Source: Branchiostoma floridae
Taxonomy: Eukaryota > Chordata > Leptocardii > Amphioxiformes > Branchiostomatidae
Length of the DNA stretch: 64,000 nucleotides
Reading direction: 5' to 3'
Assembly: GCF_000003815.2 (NCBI RefSeq)
Contig: NC_049983.1
Span: 25,317,744-25,381,743, forward strand
Program-made: the position numbers and the translations under genes
The notes under the pieces: generated by a model
The model's database searches: none
Seen by the model: only the letters and a program-made list of their open reading frames with translations
What the model was told of the DNA's origin: nothing
Part shown: piece by piece, positions 24,441 through 37,300 of the stretch
Layout of the letters: each line of letters opens with the position of its first letter
Numbering within the stretch: position 1 is the first letter of the stretch

Positions 24441-25914
24441 CTGAAATTTGGTATAGATAGGCATTAGATACTTGGTAACAAGATTCAAGTAAAATTTTTG
24501 ACATAAACAACTTTAAAATGATTAATTTTGGCACTTTTCTGAGGGGAAATTTGTTTTCTTTTGGCCTCCTGACGTGACCTTCCGTGACCCCGCACAGAGC
24601 CACACCTGTGCGCGTCAGCCGGAGAGTTAATTGAATCAAAGACCTAGCCAATCAGCGAAGAGGAGGCCAAAGGCTAATTAATATTCATAAGCGGGGCCTC
24701 ATGATCCCGTATATAGCAGTGTTCCCGCCAGGGGGAGCGAAGCCCGCCTAAGGCTCTCGCATTTTAGACTATTCAGAAGGCTTTATATTGTATCAGTTCT
24801 TAGGGGCATATCTATGATAATCGCAGCAGTCACTTAACTTAACTTCTCTTCAGGAGTTTAGCGTAACACTATTTCAGGTCAAACCGCCAAAGGCAACTAA
24901 AAACAAACTTTAACGTTACTGAGTTCAACAGTACTTATATCTTGTTATCCGAAGTTGAAACGCTAGCGATGGTATTTTCGCTGCGCTGTTACGTTAGCTC
25001 CGTGCGACTGTTGTTGACGGTCTTATAACGGTATATTTTGCACCCCTGTACCCTGGTATGAGTAACATTTGGTATAGATAGGCATAAGATAGTTGGTAAA
25101 ATGATCCAAGTAAAATTTTTGGCATAAAGTACTGTAAAAGGCTTAATTACAGCACTTTTTTTAGGGGAAATTGGTTTTCTTTCGTTCTCCATGCCATGAC
25201 CTTTCGGACGTTCACCCCACAGAGCCGACATCTGCACCTGCGTCTAGCCGGCAGGAGGAGTTAATTCAATTAATGGTTCAGCCAATCAGCGAAGAGGAAA
25301 GCGAAGGCTAATCAATATTCATAAGCGGGACCACACAATACGTTAACTTGAAGACTCAGGCCGTACAGACTTCTCACCAGGATTTTTTCAAAGCGTCGGA
25401 CAGGGGTCCGGGGGCCGCCGAATGTCCCTGGCGGGGTCCAGGGGCAGGGCCACCTGTGGGGGGGGGGGGGGGGGGGGGNNNNNNNNNNNNNNNNNNNNNN
25501 NNNNNNNNNNNNNNNNNNNNNNNNNNNNNNNNNNNNNNNNNNNNNNNNNNNNNNNNNNNNNNNNNNNNNNNNNNNNNNGGGGGGGGGGGGGGGGGGGGAC
25601 CCAGGTGGGCGAAGCCCCCCCGGAAGCTCTTGCATTTTAGACTATTGAGAAGGCTTCTTTTATCAGTTTTTTTAGGGCCATATCTACGATAATCGTAGCA
25701 GTCACTTACTTCTCTTCGGCAGTTTGACTTTAAAATATTTCGGGTCAAAGCTTCAAAGACAACTAAAACCTCATAAACAACAAACTTTACTTAGGCTAGC
25801 TCAACAGTATACAAAAATATTGTACGGGTTGCCATCCTTAGTTGAAGCGCTTATTTATAGCGCTAGTATCTTCGCTGCGCCGTTAGCCGCCGTGCGACTT
25901 TTGTTGACGGTCTG
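24440..25914. repeat. Tandem pair of ~0.6-0.8-kb units spanning the assembly gap
   Basis: The unit at about 24440-25023 recurs at about 25060-25914 in the same orientation. Shared landmarks are GGTATAGATAGGCAT, CAGCGAAGAGGA, AATATTCATAAGCGGG, GCATTTTAGACTATT, GCAGTCACTTA, CGCTGCGC and GTTGTTGACGGTCT. The second unit contains the poly-G runs and the N gap. Confidence 0.85.
25479..25578. other. Assembly gap of exactly 100 N between poly-G runs
   Basis: 100 Ns flanked by G runs on both sides. A round 100 suggests a gap of unknown size. The join between the two NAALADase copies depends on scaffolding across it. Confidence 0.99.
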
Positions 25915-28302
25915 ATATCCCTACGTTGCCGCCTCGCTGATATTCCCATGGACATGCTTCAAGAAAAATACCCAGCAAAAAACGCTGTTCTGCGTCAAAT
26001 TCTATTCTATAAAACATGTGGGACTCAGTTTTACAGTCTAAATATTTTGTAGAAGCACCGTAAAACAATGCAATGTAAAACATCACGTAGCATGAAGTTC
26101 GCTGTCAACTGGCACACAGCACATGACTGTTTGAAACTCTAAGTCTAATCAACAGCCATGTTTGATTGATAGCCGGCGATCCTTTGATGAAGTCGGCGAA
26201 AGGTGCGTTAGTTAGAAAATCTGCGTTTAGTTTTGATACGTAATTATAAGTTAGACAGTGGCGAGAATGATTATTTTCTCATCAATATTTCTCTTCAGAA
26301 TTATTTGAACTTAATTGTACATCTAAACAATTGGCTTACCTGTGCAATGTTTATATGATTAATGATCAGTGTACTGAAATCATGTGTAACGTATGGCTCC
26401 TAGTCAATAGATCAGCATTTTCTCTATAGTGACCACCTGTCTATAGTGGCCACATTTCCTAGTGCTGTTGTTGTTTGACATAAACTTTGAACATTTAAAT
26501 TGTAAGTAACTTTAAACTGCCAGAGTTTCAGCCCAATAAAACACTCTCAGCGCCAGGGTATGAACAGACTGACCAGACAGACGAAAATAAATCCTCGAAC
26601 AAGGTTCAATCGTATCTTCCGGGTCTGGCAGGAAGTTGTTAAACTAAAATAAGAATAGGCTCGATGGCTGATTGCATACAAAGTAAAACAGTTTAACAGT
26701 TTTACAGCTTGAAGAAAACAAACGCTCCTACAGTACCTGCACCTGCTTGATAATTATTAAATCGTATGCCCTACTTGAATAAAAAAAGTTCACTGCAATA
26801 ATAAATGTACCCACATCACAAGGAGCTTATACTTTTTTAAACTTACACCTAGTTATCGTACTGAAAATTGTTAATGACATTACATGAAGTCATTCAACAA
26901 TTTTCAGTCATGATGAAAATTTTCTGAATGGAAGGTGTGATTATTGTCATTTTCTGAAAAATAGAAGCAAGCTCTGTTTTTACCTGGAATCAATTCACAA
27001 TACCAGTCCACTTTGGGGGATAATGTACTGTTAAGAAAAAAATAAGAGGATGTTCCATTTTTGCGCAGGGGTGATTTGGAACAGTCCAATGTTCCGTGGG
27101 AATGGGTATGGCTGAAATATGCTGTATTTGCTCTTAAGCAAATGTCGGCCTTTCTAGTTTTTCTTTCTGTCCTTTCACATCTTATTCTTTGACTTTGGAT
27201 TCATTTTGGCATTCTATGGCATTAGTTATCTGTCTTCTGATACTTTTTTTTCAATCTACGGAATATTTGTACTCATTTTACAGCTGCTTTGCACAATTTA
27301 TTGTGTGGTCGAAAACTTTTTTTTTTTTTGGAAATGGCCGAAAATTGGTGCGAGCGCGGATGTCATCCATATAGTCAAATCAACGTGGCCTTATGTGCAT
27401 AAACAAGTTGAACAAGAGTTCAACGATCCCATACGTGCGCCAAGCAATATCATATAGCAAAAATATTTGAAATAACGAAATGGCCACATGTACATTAACT
27501 TACATGTGTCACAAATATGAAACCTACACCATTTTCAATGAAGTAACACGACGCAAAGACGCTTTTTGTCACTTTATTTTCTTTCTTCAAATTGCACATG
27601 TTGCAAATATCAACAACAAATGTTCCTCTCGAACCGAGTTTCCTTTGTGATGAGTATGAAATTCCTGTCAATCCCTATCAAATGATATACTGTATGCATC
27701 TTCCTCATTCATTGATCATGCAAATTATATTAGTTTGCATAACTTACATATAATAATGTTGGTCTTCATCTAAATTATTGGCAGGTGAAAACTATGAAAA
27801 TCCATTTGCTACTCCTTGAGTTGCCCCATTTCAACGTCTGCAACTAAAATTCATGCCGTTACTACTCGCTGACTTCGAGCGAGCTGGCTTTTATTTCATG
27901 GGGGGGGGGGGGTCCCTTTCGCGGCAAACAAACTTTTTAGGCAAACTCTACTTTCCAGGCAGAGGTTAGGCTCCGGCTGTTTTTTTAAAACGTTTTAGTC
28001 GTTTTTATTGGGCTTTCTATTTTGTATTGTATCTTGTACAGAAAACTCTGCTTGGAGAGTAGGCAACCTCCCTTCCACGGCAAACTGCCTTTCGCGGCAT
28101 CAGAAAAACTTTGCCAACGTGAAACATCGCGAACCAAGGCCATAAAATAAAAACCAGCCGCGTTTGAAGTCTGTGAGGGAAGCTAAAACTATACCATGTG
28201 AAGGTACACATACTACATCAATTTGCTTGCTGCGACACCAGCGTCATTTGGGTGCTATGAATAGTGTTTTCCTACGATTGGACCTAGCCTCGCATATGAC
28301 AG

Positions 28303-31300
28303 TTAGGCTGGCATCATCAGGGTGCTGGCCGCTGACTGGATGTTGAAGGCGATGATTGACATTTGCTTGGCCACCTCCCTCCAGGCGGGTGCCGGGTCTG
28401 CCGACCGCTCGGCATCGAAGATGGTGTCTGTCAAACCGGGGAAGGGGTCCGACACGTACTTGTTGTGTTTACTGGGCGCCATCAAGGTGTGTCTGTAAAC
28501 AACAACAAATGAGCAATGTCAACAAACAAAAAAGGCGTGGAGCAAAAGAGTTCTTTGCAACTCCAAATTATCTATAAACAACAACAAACAAGCAAATTCA
28601 ACAAACAAAAACAAAAAGAATAAAAATTTCTTTGCAACTCCAGGTTCTGTATAAACAACAACAAATAACGAAAGTCAACAAACAAACAAGACATGGGACA
28701 AAAAATTTCTTTGAAACTACAGATTATCCATAAACAACAACAAATAAGCAATGTCAACAAAGAAACAAACGAGACCTGGAACTTAACAGTTCTTTGCAAC
28801 TCAAGACTATGATTTTCTTCACTCAGGGATAAGAAAATCTTCCAGACTGTGCGGTATCGACTTTTAAAGACCTATGCCCTCTGACACATTGATGAAGCGA
28901 TATGTCCGTAAGGTCATCGCCTTGAAGTAACTTCTCGGGGACGATCACAGAAAATACAGAAAATTCTGTTAATGGGATTTCGTTAAAATCAACGCTTTTG
29001 ACCTTCGCGTTCCTACCTGTAGAAGGGTCTTCCCGGCAGGCCTAGCGGGTCGATGAAGGCGCGCTCCAACTGCATCAGCTGATCGTTGAACATGCGCACT
29101 TCGAACGGACTAGAAGGGGCGGACAGGGAAGCAGAAATGCGCCATTGGTTAAAAGTTTGAAGTTTTTCATTGTTAGATTATTCATTCAATCATCAGAGTA
29201 ATTACAGCATTCATCTATATGTTGTTTTTCCGATATCCCACGCAGTACCTGTGGTAAGAGCGAAGCATATCGACAGGGCGATCCATTTAGATAAAGGATA
29301 TTCATACATTCATCCATACTAGTAGCACTAGTAGGGCATTTAGAAAAGGAACAAAAGCGACTAGCAAAGACTGGACACTTCAGATCGTCATGGCAAAAAC
29401 CAAGCCATGTTAATGGTTCTTGGAATGTTGCACTTTTTCAAACGACTTTTCTACTATTAGATTCCAGTCTCCAATCAGACCTACGGTGCCTTAGAAATAG
29501 TATCAAGCTGGCAAGGGACTTAGTATAGCGGCACCAGGTGTCCGTTTGACTCCCTTTGGCCGGCTATCTCCCTTTGGCCGGCTAAACTCCTTTGCCAGCT
29601 TTGATACTATCTCTAAGGTACCGATGGGTCTGCTTGGAGACTACCATATCCCAGCTTACTTGTTCTTGTCGATGCCCTGCAGCCGGCTGTGGAAGGCTTG
29701 GGCGGCGTCTGTGAAGTTTCGGATGGCCGAGTCCAGAGAGTCTGGAACAAAAACATGAAATTGACCAGTTACACACGATTGGTATTGATTATTTTGGAAA
29801 ATTTTGTGGATTGGAATTTTCAACATGAGGCTCCGAAAGATGCATTTTTAACTGTAGAACATAACGAAACTCTTCTGAGAATAAAAAAACAACAACTATC
29901 TTTTAAAGTTTTACCTCTATTCTTGTTTAAATCCAAGTTTACCTGAGGAAATGCCATGATTGGTCAGATCAGTTCCGTACTCCGCCTGCAGGTCAGAGCG
30001 CATGACCCCCAGGTAATTAGCATATTCCATCAGGTCAAAGGGCAGAATGACGGGGTCAGCGAAGCCCCTGATCAGGTCAGCCGCCAGCTGGGCGATCCCG
30101 CGGTTGAACTTAAACCCAGGGTCGATGATGTCGGCTTGGAGATGAAAGGTCTCGTACCCGGTGTGGTACAGGGGGTAGCTCGACACGCCGAGAGCCTGCA
30201 GGAGGTACGACTCTCATGTAAAACTGCTTTTTTAGTCGTCGATGAAGATAAAACATCCAGGTAATAAGATATGCCAAAAAACTCAAGCAACTAGATGTCA
30301 AACATTTCAACTAGCATCCACTAGTTTTCGTCAGTTTTCGTCAGTGATCATTTCCAAACTTCATTAATTTATTCGGTTGCCCGAGTAACTGCTTTTTGAC
30401 GTTTTTTTTCAGTCGTAGTATACAAACTTTGACCATCATATGATCACAAAAGGGTGTAAGTAGATATCTTAAGCTACAAATGGGTATTTGTGTTTGCTTG
30501 TCGAGAGCTGTAAAGAAACAATAAAAAAACTGTTAGTAACATATACATCTAGGATCTACCATTGGATTCAAATTTCGTTCCTTGCTTCTACAAGACTAAA
30601 CATTGATCTTTAAGTGAATAAGATATGACTCACAGTGTCAAAGGTGTAGCCGAGGTCAATGCAGGACACCCCAACCCGATGCACGAAGCCGGCAAAGTCG
30701 CTTCCTGAGCCCAGGAGATCGATTCTGGTGGGAACGAAAGGAAGCATTTTTGTACGTCATACACAATGACGTAAGAACTCGTTTGCATGTTCTATGGCAT
30801 AAAAGCACGATATTAAAGCATATAAAGCAGACGAAGGCCATAAGCTCATTCATCGTTTCGAGTACACCCGCTCAGAGACACAAGGCTTGTGGGTATAATG
30901 CTAAAGGTTAAGGCCCCTGACTTGTAAACAGTTCTCGCATTGTCTCTATTTGCATAACAATGTGTAGACATTTTTTTCTATTTTGCTTTTGGACAGACGA
31001 GGACAATGTGACACTGCACTCAAGTTTTGTAACTTATATTAACAGTGTCACATACACGGTACAGACAGAAGGTAAAGATAGCCCCGACCGAAGTCAGGTA
31101 CCCACCTAGGACTAGGTCAAGTGAGGAAGGTCGTGTTAAGTGCCTTTCCCTAAGGGAACAACGTCGGGGGCACGTCGGGGATCGAACTCAGGACCTCTAG
31201 ATTCCGAGCCGAACGCTCTACCAGTTACATACGCCACGCCCGACGCCACTATACTAATCGCCACTAAGACGTGTTTTATTTATGTCGTATGGGCCTTCCC

Positions 31301-34300
31301 GTTTGACACATTACTCACAATTCTTGTCGCTGGGCATTCCTACCCGGAATGTTGTACGAGCTTATTTCGAGGAATACATTTAATTTAATATTTTACAACG
31401 TACCTTGGTTGTGTATCCGGGTCGTCCGGGTCATTGGGACTGCGCTTGCGCCAAACGTCGTACATCGTGGTGCCTTCTGGGACGGTTTCCGGCCATGGCA
31501 GCTGGAGAACAGGAAAAAAAATGGTGATGATTTTTTTCTATCTATTTCTGTTTTCGTTTACCAATGCGAATGATAGCGCTCTCAGTGGAATCAATTTTCA
31601 GAGAGCATATATCTAGATGGGTTATAGTCAACAAATCAATTTTCTTGCAGAAAAGATGAAGAAATATACTTGCCCGTTTGGTGGCTTCCCTAAATTCCTG
31701 TCGGGCCGACGGGGATACTTTGGGTCGCAACGTGTAGGTCGCTGTGATAGAAATATGAATCAAAACGGCACACAGTGTAGCAGTTAGATATGCCCCATGC
31801 AGAATTTTTACTGAGTAGCATTTGACCAACTGTATACGTATATCAGTGCTTTATTCTTTACAAACATGTGTGACAGCACCGAAAGAGCGGTTCGTTTGAT
31901 ATTGCTGATAGAAAGCAACAACAACAATGTGGCTGTGCCTGTTTGTTTGTTTGTTTGTTTGTTTGTTTATTTATTCATGAAAGCTCAAATCGGCCTGCAG
32001 GCCGCTTTTCATTGAGGTCAGGAGAGAAGAGGCAAGGGTCAGACAAAGTGTATAACAGAGATACAGTTACATAGTTTAGAGTCCTTATATGTCCTATAAG
32101 TCTATATCTACAATTGCAAAAAAAATACATACATACAAATAAAGATACTGCTACATGATTCAAGTCCGTTCATCGTATTTCTGTTCACCGTTCATCTGTT
32201 AATCGTTTTCAATTGAGTTGATGTCTTTGGACGTACCTGAATTCAGTTACAGTCCTGGCACAAGGTGTAGATATTAGTTTTAAGAACCTAATGATAAATG
32301 ACGTCAGCGACACGTCATTGATCTATGAGCATCAGCAGGTAGCTCACCCATGACTGCTGTGTCGATGTTGATGTAGACAACCGCCCTCGACGCCAGGTTT
32401 CTGTGGAACTCCTGCAAGAATGAGCCCGTTAACTTAAAAGTTAACAGTGAAAGGCATGCAGAGCAGTGAACACTAATGGAAATCTGTATTGGCGATAATG
32501 TAAACATAGGCAAGATCGGGGTGTCATAATCTCATCCGTGAACATTCCAGGTCATAAGAACTCACCCCACACAGCAGCCCGCGATCTCATGTGTCCAAAA
32601 GTCTGATTTTCAAAAATTCCGACCAGCGAACCTCATCGCAGCTGTCAAATATGCCGCCATCCTGACTTCTCATGACAGCAATTTAGGGACTGACCTCTTC
32701 AAATTAGGGGTCAGCACAGGCTAAAAAAATAAACCAAAACCTTGTTTTTTTGCCTAATCTGAACGTCTGCACCCTGCACTGTCTCACCAATAAGAAATGT
32801 TTCTCATATTTTCCTGCTTCAAGTCGAAAATAGGCTAAAACTCAAATTGGACCTTCTGCGGCTGCATCAATTAGGGTCATTGCCCTGCAAAATGATACGC
32901 ATTGTGTACCTCGCACACGGTAGTGTCACATGGTCAAGTGATGGAACGAAGTAGACACATGGAGAGGTGCTATATCGGCTAAATTCAGGACTATTATGCA
33001 ATGGCCGTATATCCAAACTGACGTCAGGACGAGCAATTTGCGGGAAATGTGACGTAAAAGACAGCAAAACTAAACAAAGACATAACCCATGAATATAACC
33101 TGTGTACATCTAATGGTATACACTTTGATTAACAGCCCTACCAGGACCCGAATTGGAAATGTGGCCGTAGCACAAGTGAAGAAAGGTAAGTTCCATGTAC
33201 CTCTACGTGCTCCATGGATCCATGTAGCCCATACTCCTCTGCGTCCCAACTGCAGAACATCAGCGATCTCCGCGGTCTCCAGCCTGAAGGAGACAATGCC
33301 AAAACGTCTTGTAATCAACGGAACATGTTAAGGCTTAGATTCCAAGTGCATCGGCACACAGAAGGTACAAGGTTTTTCCGGTGGACTGCCGAATACCCTT
33401 GATGCTCCCCAAGGGTAGGCCACGGCGTCTAGGTGTTATCGGATCGGGTCACGGGTTCATTCTTTTCAGTCCGACTTAGATTCAATCCCGGTAGCTTAAG
33501 ACTTAACTTTAAGTGCAATTCTCCTCGAAGGAGTGTACATGTATGTAAAGGGCAATATAATTGAGGTTTAACAAAAAGTCTACAAGATGGTATTTTGAGT
33601 AAATCTTTCAAAACTCACCTCGTTTGACCATCTCCATGAAGGCCCGGGTCACCTCCACCATGACGGCGGTGCCACTCGTCGGGTCCACCGAGCCCAGAGT
33701 CCAGGAGTCCCGGTGGTTTCCCATGATCACGTAACGGTCTGGGAAGATGTTAGGAAAATTCTCATCAAAAACCTTCGTTAGACACTTTAATGCAATATTG
33801 TTACAACAGTTTGTCCGGCAATGAGACTGACATCAATGCTGAACGATAAGATGAAGAGTACGCCCCGGTTAGCTTGTTACCATCCTAATACTACGGGGGC
33901 TCCTTACACTCGAGTAATTGCTGGTAGTAATATTGGGCGGTGCCCAGGCTACGTCCCAGTCTCCACCTCTCACTCTATCACTTCTCCTTTTCCATGTGTA
34001 CATGTGCTGTGTTGTTCGTCACTTGTCGTGGACAACAACAAAACAGCTATTCTTGTAATCTCGGCTGAAATTCTTTGTTCAATTATTGTTTCTAATGTTG
34101 TTATATCTGTATTCATGTATTCAAATGTATGTTAAGTGGCACTGTTAAAATAAGTTTTTTAACTTGAGTGCAGTGTCACTTTGTCCTGTCTGCTTTTATG
34201 TTGAATAAAAAAAAAAATTCTTTATAACTGAATCATCCCAAACCTGGCTCGACTCTCCCCCTGATGACCCCGACTGTGTTGAAGATGTCTCTCCGCTCGT

Positions 34301-37300
34301 TCCGCACGCTGATGTTCATCTTTATGGACCTGGGGAGCGCGAAAATGGAAAGTGCTCGTCAAGGATAAGAATTCTGTCTATGTCCCAAATCAAGGACACC
34401 TAGACTGCGTTACTCCTTCCTACACCATATTATCAGACTATATAACAATTCAGCTCAAGTGTTTTTTTATGTACTGTTCATGTCTTGCCTACTGTGTCTA
34501 GTTATTACCTTCGCAAAGAAGGTTATATTTTGGGTAGCGTTTGTATGTGGGGGTGTGTTTGTAGATGACCAGCATAACTCGAGATAACGCCTAAGATTTT
34601 TTTAAAGATATGACACTTGAAGTACTTAAATTGGTGGTGGTGACTTTAAACGACTATCAGACAATCTATTAAAAGTCCGTCCGTACCGAGCCCAGCTTGC
34701 CGAGTCGAAGCCTGGTCCCAGGCGGTAGGTGATGTTAAGTCCTCCCGCCCACTCTGCCGGTGCGGCCGGGCCTCCGATCGCACTGAAAAGTAAAGAGCTA
34801 GTGGAACATTTGTGCCAAGGCTTCCCTATTTTTGATTTTGCAGTTTTCGTAGAGGTCTGTTTACTCCCCTTGATCCAAATCGTGATCAAAATAAGCAAGA
34901 CCTATAGTTCTATTCGTTCCTATTCGGGGCTTCTTTTAAAATGGTATCTATCAGCCATACTATAGATGAACTGACACTAATCTCTGATATCTATATATGT
35001 GCGAACAGCGATTTTACAAATTTTTCACCCTTTGTTAATTTAAACACACGGGACCGGAGATCAACTATGATATGTAGTACAGAAGAAACTGCAGTACTTG
35101 AGGATGTGCCAGGCGTCGCTGTAGCCGATGGGATGTACGGGTATCCTCGCCAGCGCGTCTGTCTCGTTCTGCTCAATCCGGAACATGTAGTCTGCAGAAA
35201 GAAAAGTACAGCTTATTGCTACTAAGTCAGCCACGCCTTTGACCACATTTTCTTACTACAACGCCACCTAGCGATGAGAACTAGCTTTCCAGCCCTAAAG
35301 TCCATGTCAGTCTGATTAAATCTCGCTCTTAGCGGCCCGACCGACAGTTATCACCCCCCTCCCCCATTATTCCCGCCAGCGAGAGATTTGTGTAAACCCA
35401 GTTGACTAGCTTCGAACGACATTGTTAATCGTCAAAAGGTCATCCGACTTCAAAATCGACCAAACTTGAATTGGTGCATCACCGTTTACCGCTCTGTCAT
35501 TTTTTAGTCGCTCTGCTGTCGCAGCCTTCAGTACTAGTGGAAAGGGAACCTTACATCCGCTGGGAAAGAAATAACTATGAGCTAGTTCACGGTTCGAAGT
35601 GCGCATGCGCAGTGTGATATATTGTGGTTAATGCTTCAAACTTAAACTCATCACCCAAAATGTATCACAGCGCACATGCAGATCTCTAACCGTATGGTAG
35701 CTTATTTAGATGACCGTTAGCCGTCCTACCTTTAGCAGGGTACCCCGGTGTTAGCGGCTCGCCCGCGCCTGCGCTGTTGAGGATGTTTCCCCTCTGCACA
35801 CCTGACCCCGGCAGGTACCAGCCGCGCGGGTACATGTCCGCCTCCCCGCCGCTCCCGACCGTGTCCTCCGGGTCCGTGTACAGGATCAGGCCGGCAGCAC
35901 CGAACTCCTGCGAGTATTTCGCCTGAAGGAAAAAGCAAAAGAAAGTTGCTAGTTCAACGTTGCGTATGTACAGTGTGATGCTTTGGGGGTAAAATGTCAA
36001 ACTAGAATGCCCCACCAAACCCATGTCTGTGGGTTTGTCGCCTATAGAAATCCGAAATTTCTCTATCTCTATCAAAAAATATTAGAATATTAAAAGTGGA
36101 AATAATCTGGATGAGACAAAGCGTCTCTGCGGCATCGAATAGAGTTGCTTCTTTTCATAACACAGATGTGCCCCCAAAATTGTCTTTTATAATAGAAATT
36201 CTACAACCCTGACTCAGGCAGGCGTATATTGCTTACGTTGCCTATAGGCCCCTGTAACACATTTAAGACCGGTGTGACAGCGATCTGGCCCCCCCAGCGA
36301 TCTCGCCCCCCCGGGGGGCGAGATCACTAGCGTTTTCGCCCCCCTTTAGCGTTTTCGCCCCCCCTCCCCCCAGAACATTACTAGTATTCCTCGGAGGGGT
36401 CTTAAGAGCAGCTGGTTACTACATATTAGGTGCGCTACCTGGTACTATACTGCACCTGGGAGTAACATAGTTGGTGTGTTACCTGGTACCTATATGGCAC
36501 CTTATTACCATAAGATGTCATACCTTGTTCGGTGCAAACACTACATTGAAAGGACATTTTTTTTTTGCAGCTGACATGGCAGAGGTGGCATAGAAAACAA
36601 TGCTATTGTGAACGTATAAATCAACACCGTCTATGGCACGGAATACGTCAGCTATATGTTTTCAATTTGTCACAGTATTTTCTTTCTTGTGCAGAAAACA
36701 TTTCCAAAGCACTAAGAAAAACACAATTGAATAATAGTTTCTCATTATAAACACTATCTACGCACAAGTTCATGTACCTGTTGCTAAATGCTACAAAAAA
36801 CTGGTAAAGTACCAGTCTTAAGAAACACGGGTAAAACACCAGTTCCTAAATACTAGAAAAACAGTCATATTGGAGGTGAAGATATCCATAGGGTAGGTGC
36901 ATATAACGTACCAGTTTCTAAATACTAGAAAAACAGTCATATTGAAGGTGAAGATACCCCTTGGCCAGGTGCATATACCAAAATGTGCATTATTCTAATG
37001 AACACCTTATTTGCATAATCAATAAAGACATGAATTAGTTCTTTTGTGGTCAATTCATAATAGAGGCTTCATATTGGAGATATATAGGTTGCTTGAGGAC
37101 AGGTGAATACAATGAAATATATCTCATGTCGAGACTCAGGTACATGCAATAAAGGGAATACAAGGGACCCAACCCTCCTTGTCTGAAACAAGTTCAACTA
37201 TCTTATTGCCATGTACTTACGTTAATATTAATACTATGGATGGAGTTATGTATCAAACTTGTGTACTTATATCATTCTGAAACTGCATTGTGTGATTTAT

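Larger units (their letters stand above)
19499..28302. other. Spacer between the two convergent NAALADase genes
   Basis: Homology between the two 3' flanks ends within about 60-80 bp of the stop codons (shared CTGTCATRTGCGAGG and GTCCAATCGTAGGA). 20440-21900 holds two or three weakly similar blocks (GCGTAATGCATTTGCCCCGA at 20831 and 21859; AAGCTTGTCRCT twice). 22450-23650 shows nothing recognisable. 23700-25914 is tandem repeats and the gap. 25915-27870 is AT-rich with no ORF of interest. 27870-28170 is a fold-back with CTGGCTTTTATTTCATG against its near-inverse, plus a G12 run. No gene found. Confidence 0.6.

Noticed and set aside
24051-24651. Minus-strand ORFs with repeated LICQISAHLVVIP-like segments
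   Set aside because: Translation of the 163-bp tandem array; similar units in non-coding repeats, no start context or splice sites.
25312-25748. Several ORFs on both strands crossing 25.3-25.7 kb
   Set aside because: They are Gly or Pro runs from poly-G and read through the N gap.
31080-31254. Possible tRNA gene on the minus strand
   Set aside because: A and B boxes are present but acceptor and anticodon stems do not pair well and a non-tRNA body follows; called a SINE.
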